From positions 124,001 through 188,000 of the forward strand of contig NZ_JAAVUP010000001.1 of assembly GCF_012163135.1 (NCBI RefSeq): a DNA stretch of 64,000 bases. The letters run 5' to 3'. Source of the stretch: Neoroseomonas oryzicola. GTDB taxonomy: Bacteria; Pseudomonadota; Alphaproteobacteria; Acetobacterales; Acetobacteraceae. Position numbers and translations under genes: made by a program. Below the pieces are notes generated by a model that saw only the letters and a list, made by a program, of their open reading frames with translations, was not told the origin of the DNA and made no database searches. Shown piece after piece: positions 8,357 to 17,057 of this stretch; the first letter of the stretch is position 1; each line of letters opens with the position of its first letter.

Positions 8357-10120
8357 ATGACCGAGGCACGTCGCGCCGCTGCTGGGCGCACGGGGGGAAA
8401 GCTGCTGGCGGATGCGCTGGTCGCGCAGGGCGTGACCCATGCCTTCTGCGTTCCGGGTGAATCCTATCTCGACCTGCTGGACGGCCTGTATTCGGTGCGC
8501 AACCGCATCCAGCTCGTCACCTGCCGCTTCGAGGCCGGCGCCGTGCACATGGCCGAGGCCTACGGCAAGCTCACCGGCAAGCCGGGTGTCGCCATCGTCA
8601 CCCGCGGCCCCGGCGCCTGCCATGCGGCCATCGGCGTGCATGTCGCCTTCCAGGATTCGACGCCGCTGGTGCTGCTGGTCGGCCAGATCCCGGTCGACGA
8701 GACCGACCGCGAGACCTTCCAGGAAGTCGACTACCGCCAGATGTTCGGCCCGCTCGCCAAGTGGGTGACGCAGATCGACGACGAGAAGCGTATCCCCGAG
8801 CTGATGGCGCATGCCTTCGACGTCGCCACCTCGGGCCGCCCCGGCCCGGTGGTGGTCGCTATCAGCGAGGAGATGCAGAAGCGCCTCGCCAACGTGCCCG
8901 ACATCGGCCCGGCCGAGGTCCTGCCGCCGCACCCCGCACCCGACGCCATGGCGCGGGTGATGAAGATGCTCGGCGCGGCGAAGAAGCCGCTCGCCATCCT
9001 CGGCGGGTCGCGCTGGACGAACCGGGGCAAGGCCGACATCCGCGACTGGCTGGTCGCCAACGACCTGCCGGTTTCGGTCGCCTTCCGCCGCATGGGCCTG
9101 TTCGACGGCACCTCGGCCAACTACGTCGGCGACCTCGGCGTCGGTGCCGATGCCGGCCTCGTCGCCAAGGCGAAGGAGAGCGACCTCATCCTCGCCATCG
9201 GCACCCGCATCGGGGAGCCGGTGAGCCAGGGCTACACGCTGCTCGACATGGCCGGCGCGACGCCGATCGTCCATGTCTACCCGGACCAGGCCGAGATCGG
9301 CCGCGTCTATCGTCCGGCGCTCGGCATCGTCTCCGAGCTCAACGCCTTCGCCGCCGCCGCCAAGGCCGCGGGCGCGGTGAAGAAGCCGGCCTGGAGCGCC
9401 TGGACCAAGGAACTGCGGGACCTGCGCGTCGCCCAGGCCAAGCCGCAGGACTACGAAGGGCCGCTCAACCTCGCCACCGCGCTGCAGGCGCTGGAGAAGG
9501 AGCTACCCAAGGACACGATCTTCACCACCGACGCCGGCAACTTCGCCACCTGGCCGAACCGCTTCATGCATTTCAGCGAGAAGCAGGACTTCCTCGGCCC
9601 GACCAACGGCGCGATGGGCTACTCGGTCCCGGCGGCGATCGGCGCCAAGATCACGCATCCCGACCGCGCGGTCATCGCCTTCGTCGGCGACGGCGGATTC
9701 CTGATGACGGGGCAGGAGATCGCCACCGCCTTCCACCACTCCGTGAATCCCATCATCCTGGTCTTCAACAACCAGATGTACGGCACCATCCGGATGTACC
9801 AGGAACGCACCTACCCGCATCGCGTCTCCGGCACCGCGCTCACCAACCCCGACTTCGCTAAGTTCATTGACGCCTTCGGCGGCCATGGCGAGATCGTCGA
9901 GCGCACCGAGGAACTGGTCCCCGCGGTGAAGCGCGCGCTCGCCTCGGGCAAGCCCGCGATCGTCGAGGTGCGGACCAACCCCGAGCAGGTGACCAACCGC
10001 GCCACCATCGCCGACCTGCGGGCGCAGGCGGCGAAGGCCGCGGCAGGCGCGGCGCAGGCCGCCCCCGCCCAGGCCGTGCGCACGCCGGCGCCGCGGCGGA
10101 CCGGGCCGCGGACGCGCTGA
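8357..10120 (+). CDS. Thiamine-diphosphate enzyme of the acetolactate synthase large-subunit family
   Basis: 587 residues from the ATG at 8357. The N-terminal pyrimidine-binding domain contains the catalytic-type glutamate in RFEAGAVHMAEAYG (about residue 59). A central domain follows, and the C-terminal diphosphate-binding domain has GDGGFLMTGQEIATAF then VFNNQMYGT (about residues 445-480), the ThDP/Mg motif. The tail after residue 560 is alanine- and proline-rich. Such proteins decarboxylate pyruvate-like 2-keto acids, but many are not true acetolactate synthases. No regulatory small subunit (ilvH) lies beside it, so the substrate is uncertain. It is monocistronic and ends at a hairpin shared with the convergent gene. 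Confidence 0.85.
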   Translation: MTEARRAAAGRTGGKLLADALVAQGVTHAFCVPGESYLDLLDGLYSVRNRIQLVTCRFEAGAVHMAEAYGKLTGKPGVAIVTRGPGACHAAIGVHVAFQDSTPLVLLVGQIPVDETDRETFQEVDYRQMFGPLAKWVTQIDDEKRIPELMAHAFDVATSGRPGPVVVAISEEMQKRLANVPDIGPAEVLPPHPAPDAMARVMKMLGAAKKPLAILGGSRWTNRGKADIRDWLVANDLPVSVAFRRMGLFDGTSANYVGDLGVGADAGLVAKAKESDLILAIGTRIGEPVSQGYTLLDMAGATPIVHVYPDQAEIGRVYRPALGIVSELNAFAAAAKAAGAVKKPAWSAWTKELRDLRVAQAKPQDYEGPLNLATALQALEKELPKDTIFTTDAGNFATWPNRFMHFSEKQDFLGPTNGAMGYSVPAAIGAKITHPDRAVIAFVGDGGFLMTGQEIATAFHHSVNPIILVFNNQMYGTIRMYQERTYPHRVSGTALTNPDFAKFIDAFGGHGEIVERTEELVPAVKRALASGKPAIVEVRTNPEQVTNRATIADLRAQAAKAAAGAAQAAPAQAVRTPAPRRTGPRTR

Positions 10121-10126
10121 CCTATC

Positions 10127-10153
10127 CCGGAGAGGGGCGCCGCCCCTCTCCGG
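10127..10153. terminator. Hairpin between convergent genes
   Basis: A nearly perfect palindrome (CCGGAGAGGGGCG / CGCCCCTCTCCGG, 13 bases per arm around one base) lies between the stops at 10120 and 10193. It can fold in either transcript, but there is no clear T-run. Confidence 0.5.
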
Positions 10154-10192
10154 ACCTCACCCCGCCCAAGGGCGAAAGGCCTTGGGGAACCG

Positions 10193-10591
10193 TCACTTCG
10201 TGGCGGTGACGTCGCGCAGGACCTCTTCCGCCGTGCGCATCGCGGCGATGGCGGCGGGAAAGCCGGCATAGGCGCAGGAATGGGTGATCACTTCCGCGAT
10301 CTCTTCCGGCGTGCATCCGTTGTTCAGGGCCCCCACCAGGTGGCCGCGGAGCTCATGATGCTGGCTCATCGCCACCAGCATGCCGATCGTCACCATGCTG
10401 CGCTCCCGCCGCGTCAGCGTCCCGCGCGTCCACAGCGAGGCATAGGGGAACTCCTCCGACAGGTGCCGCAGCGCCTGGTTCAGCGGCGTCGTGCTGGCGT
10501 CGCGGCGCGCCATGTAGGCCTCGCCCAGCACCTCGCGCATCGCCTGCCGTCCCGTGGTCCTCAGCGCGTCGTGCGCGGTCTCGTCGCTCAT
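10193..10591 (-). CDS. Carboxymuconolactone decarboxylase family protein
   Basis: 132 residues. The sequence fits the all-helical CMD fold (AhpD-like superfamily), with TLTRRERSMVTIGMLVAM, then HHELRGHLVGALNNGCTPEEIAEVITH and the closing helix AYAGFPAAIAAMRTAEEVL. This matches the 4-carboxymuconolactone decarboxylase pattern, including the conserved ELRGH region. There is no CxxC redox motif, so peroxidase activity of the AhpD kind is unlikely. Family members act in the protocatechuate branch of the beta-ketoadipate pathway, but no other pca genes are nearby, so the substrate is open. It is divergent from the flavodoxin gene, 50 bases away. Confidence 0.85.
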   Translation of the reverse strand: MSDETAHDALRTTGRQAMREVLGEAYMARRDASTTPLNQALRHLSEEFPYASLWTRGTLTRRERSMVTIGMLVAMSQHHELRGHLVGALNNGCTPEEIAEVITHSCAYAGFPAAIAAMRTAEEVLRDVTATK

Positions 10592-10641
10592 GCCGGTTCC
10601 TCCTGCGTGGGATGGGGCGATCCTAGCGGGAGGCGGCCGCG

Positions 10642-11133
10642 ATGACGAAGACGCTGCTCCTCGTCTTCCACAGCATGACCGGCGGCACGCGCCAGATGGT
10701 CGAAGCCGCGGGCCGCGCGGCGGAAGGCGAGGGCGTGCGCGTGCGCGTGACCGAGGCCCGCGACGCGACGGCCGAGGATGTGCTGGCTGCCGACGGCTAC
10801 CTTTTCGCGACGCCCGAGAACCTCGCCGCCATCGCCGGGATGATGAAGGACTTCTTCGACCGGACCTACTATGCGGCGCTCGGGCGCATCGAGGGCCGGC
10901 CCTACGCGCTGATGGTCTGTGCCGGCAGCGATGGATCGAACGCCGCGCGCCAGGTCGCGCGCATCGCGACCGGCTGGCGGCTGCGCGCCGTCGCCGAACC
11001 GCTGATCGTCTGCACGCATGCCCAGACTTCGGAGGCGATCCTCGCGCCCAAGACCATCGGCGCCGAGGACCTCGCGCGGTGCGAAGACCTCGGCGCGACG
11101 TTGGCGGCCGGGATGGCGATCGGGATGTTCTAG
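10642..11133 (+). CDS. Flavodoxin-family protein (NAD(P)H-dependent reductase-like)
   Basis: 163 residues. The N-terminus LLLVFHSMTGGTRQM is the phosphate-binding loop of flavodoxins, which holds FMN. Next come YLFATPENLAAIAGMMKDFFDRTYY and a GRPYALMVCAGSDG strand, as in short flavodoxin-like reductases of the WrbA/NAD(P)H-dependent FMN reductase group. It probably carries or reduces FMN in the cytoplasm. Its stop codon overlaps the stop of the convergent amidohydrolase by a few bases, so transcripts of the two strands must be antisense at their ends. No partner oxidoreductase is visible. Confidence 0.8.
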   Translation: MTKTLLLVFHSMTGGTRQMVEAAGRAAEGEGVRVRVTEARDATAEDVLAADGYLFATPENLAAIAGMMKDFFDRTYYAALGRIEGRPYALMVCAGSDGSNAARQVARIATGWRLRAVAEPLIVCTHAQTSEAILAPKTIGAEDLARCEDLGATLAAGMAIGMF

Positions 11134-11948
11134 GCCCGGCTCCAGCCGATCCAGTCGCAGATCGCCCCGCCCATCACGCGTTCCATCTGCGGTCCTTGCA
11201 GCCAGGGGAGTTCCTCGGTGAAGAGCGTGATGCACTGCTTCCAGGAACACGGCATGCGCGTGATGTCGGTGCCCCAGAAGAAGCGGTCCGGCCCGAAGGC
11301 ATCGTAGAGCCGGTGCAGCCCGTCATGGATGTCGCGGAAGGGATAGGCCTCCGCCGAATAGCCCGGCGCGCCGGTGGCCTTCAGCGCGACATTGGGGAAG
11401 CGCGCCAGCGCGACGACGGCATCGAGGTTCTCGAAGGCGGCCGCGCCCTTGCCGTGCCGTATCAGGCCGCAATGGTCGATGATCAGCCGCAGCCGCGGAT
11501 GCCGTTCGGCGATGCGCGCGAATTCCGGCAGGAAGCGCCAGGCCATGGTGGCGACAGGCAGCCCGGCGTCCTCGGCGGCGGGCCAGAGCCAGTCGATCGT
11601 GCCGTCGAAGGGCCAGCTCTGCTGGTCCTCGCGGACGAAGGGGTAGCGCAGCCCGCACTGGCCGGGACGCTGCCGCCAGGTCGCGAGCAACGGCCGGCTC
11701 GCCTCCGGCGTATCCAGCGGCACCTGCCCCAGCACGCAGAAGCGGTCCGGATACCGCGCCGCCGCGGCCTCCGAGATGGCATTGGCGTCCGGGTCCCAGG
11801 AGACCGGCGGATGCAGCACGGCGGCGTCGACGCCGGCCTCTGCCATTTCCCGCAGCAATTCCTCGGCGGTGAAGACCGGGACCTGGCGGTGGTCGCCGCT
11901 CGGCGTGCCGCTGCCCCAGATATGCACCTGCGCGTCGATGATCTTCAT
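11130..11948 (-). CDS. Amidohydrolase family protein (TIM-barrel metal-dependent hydrolase)
   Basis: 272 residues from the ATG at 11948. The opening MKIIDAQVHIWGSG has the amidohydrolase-2 motif with His (here QVHIW) at the end of strand 1. Later HPRLRLIIDHCG and the FFWGTDITRMPCS segment supply the His and Asp expected near the metal site. Relatives include 2-pyrone-4,6-dicarboxylate lactonase-like and aminocarboxymuconate decarboxylase-like enzymes, so a lactone hydrolysis or decarboxylation is plausible. The start overlaps the stop of the gene upstream by four bases, placing it last in an operon behind the gamma-glutamyltransferase-like and glycosyltransferase-like genes. Confidence 0.8.
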   Translation of the reverse strand: MKIIDAQVHIWGSGTPSGDHRQVPVFTAEELLREMAEAGVDAAVLHPPVSWDPDANAISEAAAARYPDRFCVLGQVPLDTPEASRPLLATWRQRPGQCGLRYPFVREDQQSWPFDGTIDWLWPAAEDAGLPVATMAWRFLPEFARIAERHPRLRLIIDHCGLIRHGKGAAAFENLDAVVALARFPNVALKATGAPGYSAEAYPFRDIHDGLHRLYDAFGPDRFFWGTDITRMPCSWKQCITLFTEELPWLQGPQMERVMGGAICDWIGWSRA

Positions 11949-12799
11949 GCCCGTCCTCCCGGCGCCAATACTGGAAGGGAGGAGAAGCGGGTGTCGAGGT
12001 GCTCGATCTCGAGGAACCCGGCATCGGTGCCGAAGGCCTTGTAGATCGGGAAGGTCTTCAGCACCCCGAGCGTCGCCGCACTTTCGAGCGGCGAGATGAA
12101 GGCGCAGTCGTTGTCGCCGTAATGCGGCTGTCGCATCCAGTGCGCCAGCTGCGCCGCCGTCACCGCGAAGAAGCCGCTGTGCGGGTTGGTCGCGCGGCGG
12201 AAGGTGGTGGGGCCGAGGCGGAGGAATTCCTCGTCCGGCAGCGGGTCCTGCCAGGGCGCGAGCAGGCCCGGCCGCAGGTCGCCGTCGATCCAGGTCTTGA
12301 GGCTCGGCCCCGCCGGGTTCCATTCGAAGCGGTTCGGCATCAGCAGCCGCTTCGGCCCGAAGGCGTCCTGGAACGCCATGATCTTGGCGACGAAGCCGGG
12401 ATCGCCGACCCGCAGGTCGTCCTCGGAATAGCAGAACAGGTCGTAGGCGTTGCGGTTGTCCGCGAACAGCTGTCGCGCCGCGAAGCCGATCATGCGCGGA
12501 TTGTCGACCTGAACCGTCACCTGCCGCACGCCGCGCGCCTTGGCGTGGGCCGCGTCGACCAGGTGGTCGGCGCCGTTGGTCAGCACCACGATGTCGAGCG
12601 CATCGAGCACGCCGCGCATCCGCTCGTAGCGCTTCGCGGCGATGTTGATCGCCGTGGTCGGGCCGAAGGTGCCGCGCCAGGAATCGATCGTGCGCCTCAG
12701 CGCCTCCGCCCGCTGGTCGCGCCGGTGCGCATCGGTGGAGGAATGGCGCGAGCCCTCCTCCGCCCTGAAGTAGTGCGTCAGTGCGAGGAGGACGCGCAT
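11945..12799 (-). CDS. Probable glycosyltransferase-like protein of unknown specificity
   Basis: 284 residues. I do not recognise a named family. The N-terminus MRVLLALTHYF is a short beta strand without a signal peptide. A segment CYSEDDLRVGD (acidic residues 125-128) follows a strand, as the DxD-like nucleotide-sugar site does in GT-A glycosyltransferases, and FFAVTAAQLAHWM and HYGDNDCAFISPLESA resemble acceptor-side loops. Its acidic EDDL motif recalls the two larger glycosyltransferases at 23513 and 54801, though overall similarity is low. Its start shares one base with the stop of the gamma-glutamyltransferase-like gene and its stop overlaps the amidohydrolase start. The enzymatic call is an inference. 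Confidence 0.55.
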   Translation of the reverse strand: MRVLLALTHYFRAEEGSRHSSTDAHRRDQRAEALRRTIDSWRGTFGPTTAINIAAKRYERMRGVLDALDIVVLTNGADHLVDAAHAKARGVRQVTVQVDNPRMIGFAARQLFADNRNAYDLFCYSEDDLRVGDPGFVAKIMAFQDAFGPKRLLMPNRFEWNPAGPSLKTWIDGDLRPGLLAPWQDPLPDEEFLRLGPTTFRRATNPHSGFFAVTAAQLAHWMRQPHYGDNDCAFISPLESAATLGVLKTFPIYKAFGTDAGFLEIEHLDTRFSSLPVLAPGGRA

Positions 12800-14640
12800 C
12801 AGCGCCCGACCGCGTAGCCCTGCATGCCGCGCGGATTGGCGCCGGCGCGGATGGTGCCGTCCGCCTCCCGCCGCACGCCGGTCAGGCGGCCTTCCGACCA
12901 CTCGCCGCCCATCTCCGCGAGGTGCCCGCGCGCGTTCAGCTCCTGCAGCACCTCCGGCGCGTAGCGGCCTTCGATCACCACCTTTCCCGGCTTGGCGCCG
13001 CGCGGCCAGAAGGAACTGATCCAGTGCTCGGAATGGAAGGAGGGCAGGTCGATCGCCTGCTGGATGTTCATCCCGTGATGGATCATCCGCAGCAGCATGA
13101 TGGGCTGCCACTGGTCCTGCTGCTCGCCGCCCGGCGTGCCGAAGGACATCCAGGGCTTGCCGTCGCGCAGCACCATCGAGGGCGAGAGCGTCGTGCGCGG
13201 CCGCTTGCCGGGCTGCAGGCCATTCGGCAGCGTCTCGTCCAGCCAGAACATCTGGCAACGGCTGCCGAGGCAGAAGCCGAGCTCCGGGATGGCCGGGGAG
13301 GATTGCAGCCAGCCGGCGGAGGGCGTCGCGCTGACCATGTTCCCCGCGGCGTCGATCACGTCGACATGGCAGGTGTCGCCGCCCGCGGCGCCGAGGCGCG
13401 AGACGGTCGGCTCGCCGGACCCCGCCGCCGCCGCCAGCTCCTGCGCCCGGCGGATCGCCGCGGCATAGTCCGTGCGCGGCGCGCGGCCATCCGGGCTGCC
13501 GGGGCGGAAGTCCATCGACGCCTCGGGCCCGATCAGCGCGCGCCGTGCGTCATTGTAGGCCTTGGACAGCAGCGTCCGCATCGGCACGTCGACGAAGTCG
13601 GGGTCGCCGTAGAAGGCCTCGCGGTCGGCGAAGGCGAGCTTCTGCGCTTCCACGACGTGATGGATGAACTCCGCGCCGACCGGGTCCATGGCATCCACGT
13701 CGAAGCCGGCCATCAGCGCCAGCGTCTGCAGCATCGCGGGACCCTGGCTCCAGGGGCCGCACTTCAGGACGGTGTGGCCGCGGTAGTCGAGGGTCAGTGG
13801 CGCCTCGACGGTCGCCGACCAGCGGGCCAGGTCGCCGCCGTTCAGCACGCCGCGATGGCGACGGCCGGAGGTGTCCATCGCCTCCGTCGTCGCGGCGAAG
13901 CGGGCGATCGCCTCGGCGACGAAGCCGCGATACCAGGCCGTGCGGGCGGCCTCGATCTGGCGCACGCGGTCACCGCCGGCGGCCTCGGCCTCGCGCACCA
14001 CGCGCTCATAGGTGTCGGCGAGCGTCGGATTGGCGTAGACGCCGTTCGGCTCCGGCCCGCCATCGCGCAGCCACAGCGCGGCGGAGGTCTTCCATTCGGC
14101 CTCGAACAGCGGGCGCACGCTTTCGATCGTCGCGCGGATGCGCGGGACCATCGGCGCGCCATGCCGCGCATAGCCGATGGCGTAGGCGAGCACGTCGCGC
14201 ACCGTCCAGCTGCCGTGGTCGCGCAGCATGACCATCCAGGCATCGAAGGCGCCCGGCACCGGCGTCGCGAGCAGACCCGTGCCCGGCACGAGGTCGAGGC
14301 CGAGGTGGTCGCGCAGATAGCCCACCGTCAGCCCGGAAGGGGCGGGGCCCTGGCCGCAGATCACCTCCTGCCGGCCGGTGCGCGCGCTGTGCAGGATGAT
14401 GGGGCAGTCGCCGCCCGGCCCGTTCAGGTGGGGTTCCACGATCTGCAGCGTGAAGCCGGCCGCGACGGCGGCGTCGAAGGCGTTGCCCCCGCGTTCCAGC
14501 ACCGCCATCCCGACCTGGCTCGCGAGCCAGTGGGTGGAGGCGACGGCGCCGAAGGTGCCGATGATTTCGGGACGAGTGGTGAACATCCGGGGCGGTTCCT
14601 TCGCGGGGAAGCCGATCATCTCCGGCGTGGCGACGGACAT
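12799..14640 (-). CDS. Gamma-glutamyltransferase family protein (Ntn hydrolase)
   Basis: 613 residues, close to bacterial gamma-glutamyltransferases. The large-subunit part has GVASTHWLAS-type sequence (here GAVASTHWLASQVG), GGNAFDAAVAAGFTLQIVEPHLNGPGG and LTLDYRGHTVLKCGP. The expected autoprocessing threonine is about residue 423 in GGDTCHVDVID, where the small subunit would begin. SFGTPGGEQQDQW near the C-terminus matches the conserved GGxGG-type loop imperfectly. No signal peptide is visible, so it may be cytoplasmic, unlike classical periplasmic enzymes. Family members hydrolyse or transfer gamma-glutamyl groups or act as acylases. It is the first gene of a three-gene overlapping operon. 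Confidence 0.85.
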   Translation of the reverse strand: MSVATPEMIGFPAKEPPRMFTTRPEIIGTFGAVASTHWLASQVGMAVLERGGNAFDAAVAAGFTLQIVEPHLNGPGGDCPIILHSARTGRQEVICGQGPAPSGLTVGYLRDHLGLDLVPGTGLLATPVPGAFDAWMVMLRDHGSWTVRDVLAYAIGYARHGAPMVPRIRATIESVRPLFEAEWKTSAALWLRDGGPEPNGVYANPTLADTYERVVREAEAAGGDRVRQIEAARTAWYRGFVAEAIARFAATTEAMDTSGRRHRGVLNGGDLARWSATVEAPLTLDYRGHTVLKCGPWSQGPAMLQTLALMAGFDVDAMDPVGAEFIHHVVEAQKLAFADREAFYGDPDFVDVPMRTLLSKAYNDARRALIGPEASMDFRPGSPDGRAPRTDYAAAIRRAQELAAAAGSGEPTVSRLGAAGGDTCHVDVIDAAGNMVSATPSAGWLQSSPAIPELGFCLGSRCQMFWLDETLPNGLQPGKRPRTTLSPSMVLRDGKPWMSFGTPGGEQQDQWQPIMLLRMIHHGMNIQQAIDLPSFHSEHWISSFWPRGAKPGKVVIEGRYAPEVLQELNARGHLAEMGGEWSEGRLTGVRREADGTIRAGANPRGMQGYAVGR

Positions 14641-14720
14641 CGGCCGTGGTCCTCGGTCTTGCGCCGAACGTCGTCGCGCAGCAGAGGGAGCGCGTCAATC
14701 CTCGCGAGGGCCTTGGACGG

Positions 14721-15272
14721 ATGCTGGTGGCGGTGGTCGGGCCCTCGGGGGCGGGCAAGGACACGCTGATGGGCCTCGCCCGCGCGCGGCTGGAGGGCGA
14801 CGCCCGTTTCCGCTTCGTGCAGCGCAGCATCACGCGCCCGGCCGAGGCGGGCGGGGAGGCGCACCGCGCCCTGTCCGTCGCCGCCTTCGAGGCCGAGCGC
14901 ACCGCCGGCGCCTTCGCCCTGTGGTGGGGCGCGCATGGCCTGTTCTACGGCATCCCGCGGGACATCGAGGCCGACCTCGCCGCGCGCCGGGTGGTGGTCG
15001 CGAACCTGTCGCGCGGCGCGCTGGCCGAGGCGGCGGGCCGCTACCCGCTGCGCGTGCTGAACATCACCGCGACCTTTGCCGTGCTGGCCGCGCGCCTCGC
15101 GGCGCGGGGGCGCGAGAGCGCAGACGATATCGCCGCGCGCTTGGCGCGGGAGGCTGCGCTGCCCGCGGGTCTCGACGTCGCGACGGTATCGAACGACGCG
15201 ACGCCGGAGGACGGCGCCGCGCGGGTCGTCGCCGAACTCAGGCGCGCAGCGGCAGACGCTCGGCGATCGTGA
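14721..15272 (+). CDS. phnN: Ribose 1,5-bisphosphate phosphokinase PhnN
   Basis: 183 residues from the ATG at 14721. It phosphorylates ribose 1,5-bisphosphate to PRPP, the last step of the C-P lyase pathway. The Walker A loop GPSGAGKDT (residues 7-15) has the KDT ending typical of PhnN rather than guanylate kinase, followed by FVQRSITRPAEAGGEAH and the FALWWGAHGLFYGIP acceptor region. Its last 35 bases overlap the end of the DUF1045 gene on the other strand. It is divergent from the gamma-glutamyltransferase-like gene, so it has its own promoter within 14641-14720 and is not co-transcribed with phnG-M. Confidence 0.9.
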   Translation: MLVAVVGPSGAGKDTLMGLARARLEGDARFRFVQRSITRPAEAGGEAHRALSVAAFEAERTAGAFALWWGAHGLFYGIPRDIEADLAARRVVVANLSRGALAEAAGRYPLRVLNITATFAVLAARLAARGRESADDIAARLAREAALPAGLDVATVSNDATPEDGAARVVAELRRAAADARRS

Positions 15273-15918
15273 AGGGCGCGCCCGGTTCCGGCTGCACGAA
15301 GAGCGAGAGCGAGGTGACCCGCCGCGGCCGGCCGGCGGCCTCGCCGAGGAAGGCCGTCACCGCCGGCATGACCACCGCCTTCTCCTCGGGGGCAAGGCGC
15401 CGCGTCAGCGTGACGTGGAAGCGCCATTCCTCGAAGACATAGGGATAGCCCCAGCGGTCGAGGTAGTCGCGCTGCCGGCCAGAGAGCCGTTCCGGGCGGC
15501 GGCGCGCGATCTCGGCCTCGCTTGGCGGCACGCGATGGTCGTCGAGCGCTTCGACGCAGGCATTCGCGAAGGCGGTCAGCGCAGGGCAGGGGACGGATTC
15601 CCGCAGCGCCAGGAAGCCGTCGAGGTCATGCACCGCGAGCGGCGGCAGGTCGAAGGGCGCCGTCCGGCCCGCCAGCGCCGCCGCGGCGTCGCGCGCCGCG
15701 GCGTATCCCCGCGCCAGCCGGAAGGGCGGTTTCAGCGTCGCATGCAGACCATAGCCGCGCGGATCGGCCGTGAGTTCGGCCAGGTCCATGCCGTCCACCG
15801 CCGGCTGTGCCTGCGCCTGCCCCGACGCGGCGTCGCGCCCGAGCCAGGTGCTGCCCAGCGTATGCAGCGCGTCGTCGTCTTCCGGCGCCCAGTAGAGCGC
15901 GAGCCGCCACGGCGTCAT
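15238..15918 (-). CDS. DUF1045 phosphonate-operon protein, 2H phosphoesterase superfamily
   Basis: 226 residues from the ATG at 15918, which overlaps the phnM stop by four bases. Two HxT motifs, HATLKPPF (His59, Thr61) and HVTLTRR (His168, Thr170), define the 2H phosphoesterase fold, whose members open cyclic phosphates or ligate RNA ends. This family is a known companion of alphaproteobacterial phn operons, with no settled role known to me. It is the last gene of phnGHIJKLM, and phnN, the next enzyme in the pathway, converges on it. Because no phnP is in the window, hydrolysis of phosphoribosyl cyclic phosphate is an attractive inference. Confidence 0.88.
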   Translation of the reverse strand: MTPWRLALYWAPEDDDALHTLGSTWLGRDAASGQAQAQPAVDGMDLAELTADPRGYGLHATLKPPFRLARGYAAARDAAAALAGRTAPFDLPPLAVHDLDGFLALRESVPCPALTAFANACVEALDDHRVPPSEAEIARRRPERLSGRQRDYLDRWGYPYVFEEWRFHVTLTRRLAPEEKAVVMPAVTAFLGEAAGRPRRVTSLSLFVQPEPGAPFTIAERLPLRA

Positions 15919-17057
15919 GCGACGCGGCTGCCCTCGCGCCACACCCGGCGCACCACCGGGATGCCATGGACCGCCCGCACCTGGGCGAGGTCGGCCCGCA
16001 GCCCCGGCGCGAGACGCCCGCGATCGGCGAGCCGCGCCATCCGCGCTGGCCGGTCGGTGATCATGGCGACGGCTTCGGGGAGGGAGATGCCGGTCTCCTC
16101 CGCCGTCCGCCAGGCAGCCTCGACCATCGAGGCCGGCACGTAGTCGGAGGCGAAGGCATCCGCCGCGCGCGCGCGCACCAGATCTGCCGCGGCAACGTTG
16201 CCCGAATGGCTGCCGCCGCGGACGATGTTCGGCGCCCCGGCTATGACGCCGACACCCGCGTCGCGCGCCGCCTCGGCGGCTTCCATCGTCACCGGGAACT
16301 CGCTGATGGCGATGCCGTCGGCGAGGTTACGGCGAACTTCCTCGGCACTCTGGTCGTCATGCGAGGCGATGGCGAGGTCGCGGTGCCGGATCCGGTCGAG
16401 CAGCCAGCGCCGCTGCGGTTCGCGCAGGCGCTCCCGCTGGTCGAGCAGGAAGGCGATGCGATCCTGCACCTGCTCGACCGTCATCTGGGTCTGCTTGCGG
16501 CGCATCGTCACGTAGCGCGGGATGTCGCGGTACTGGCCAACGCCCGGGGAGTGATCCATCAGGCTGACCATCAGCACGCGCGGATGATCGGCGACCGGGT
16601 CCATCGCCGGCACCATGTCGGCCGCCGGCAATTCGCAGCGGAGATGCAGGAAGTGCTCGGAGCGCAGCACGCCGGTCTCGGCCAGCGCGTCGAGGTCGGC
16701 GACGCCGTCGAGGAAGGTCTGCCCGCGACCCTGGTCGAAGCCGAGATCGCCAAGGCAGAGCGCGTCGAACACCGTCGTCACGCCCGCCGCCGCGCATTGC
16801 GCGTCATGCGCGATCATCGCGGACCGCGACGGCCAGCGCGCGTTCTGCCGCGGCTGCACCTGGCGTTCGAGGTTGTCGGTATGCACGTCGACCACGCCGG
16901 GGATGAGGTGATCACCCTCAAGGTCGCGCGCGGCGGCCGAATGGCTGCGGCCCGGCTGGATCTCGGCGATGCGGCCGCCGCGGATCACCAGCGTGCCCGG
17001 CAGGGTTTCTTCCGGCAGGACGAGGATGGCGTTGGTGAGGATGGTCTCGGCGGTCAT
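15915..17057 (-). CDS. phnM: PhnM, ribose 1-methylphosphonate 5-triphosphate diphosphatase (copy 1)
   Basis: 380 residues from the ATG at 17057. PhnM removes pyrophosphate from alkylphosphonate ribose 5-triphosphate, giving the substrate of the C-P lyase PhnJ. It has the amidohydrolase-superfamily TIM barrel: GVVDVHTDNLERQ (metal-binding region, about residue 60), LMDHSPGVGQY, IASHDDQ and GAPNIVRGGSHSGN, and the late Asp in FASDYVP. These are hallmark PhnM motifs. It overlaps phnL upstream and the DUF1045 gene downstream, four bases each. A second, clearly diverged phnM lies at 22353. Confidence 0.93.
   Translation of the reverse strand: MTAETILTNAILVLPEETLPGTLVIRGGRIAEIQPGRSHSAAARDLEGDHLIPGVVDVHTDNLERQVQPRQNARWPSRSAMIAHDAQCAAAGVTTVFDALCLGDLGFDQGRGQTFLDGVADLDALAETGVLRSEHFLHLRCELPAADMVPAMDPVADHPRVLMVSLMDHSPGVGQYRDIPRYVTMRRKQTQMTVEQVQDRIAFLLDQRERLREPQRRWLLDRIRHRDLAIASHDDQSAEEVRRNLADGIAISEFPVTMEAAEAARDAGVGVIAGAPNIVRGGSHSGNVAAADLVRARAADAFASDYVPASMVEAAWRTAEETGISLPEAVAMITDRPARMARLADRGRLAPGLRADLAQVRAVHGIPVVRRVWREGSRVA

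Noticed and set aside
8357-10120. Assigning the ThDP enzyme as ilvB of branched-chain synthesis
   Set aside because: No small subunit is adjacent, and similar enzymes have other substrates; left as family-level.
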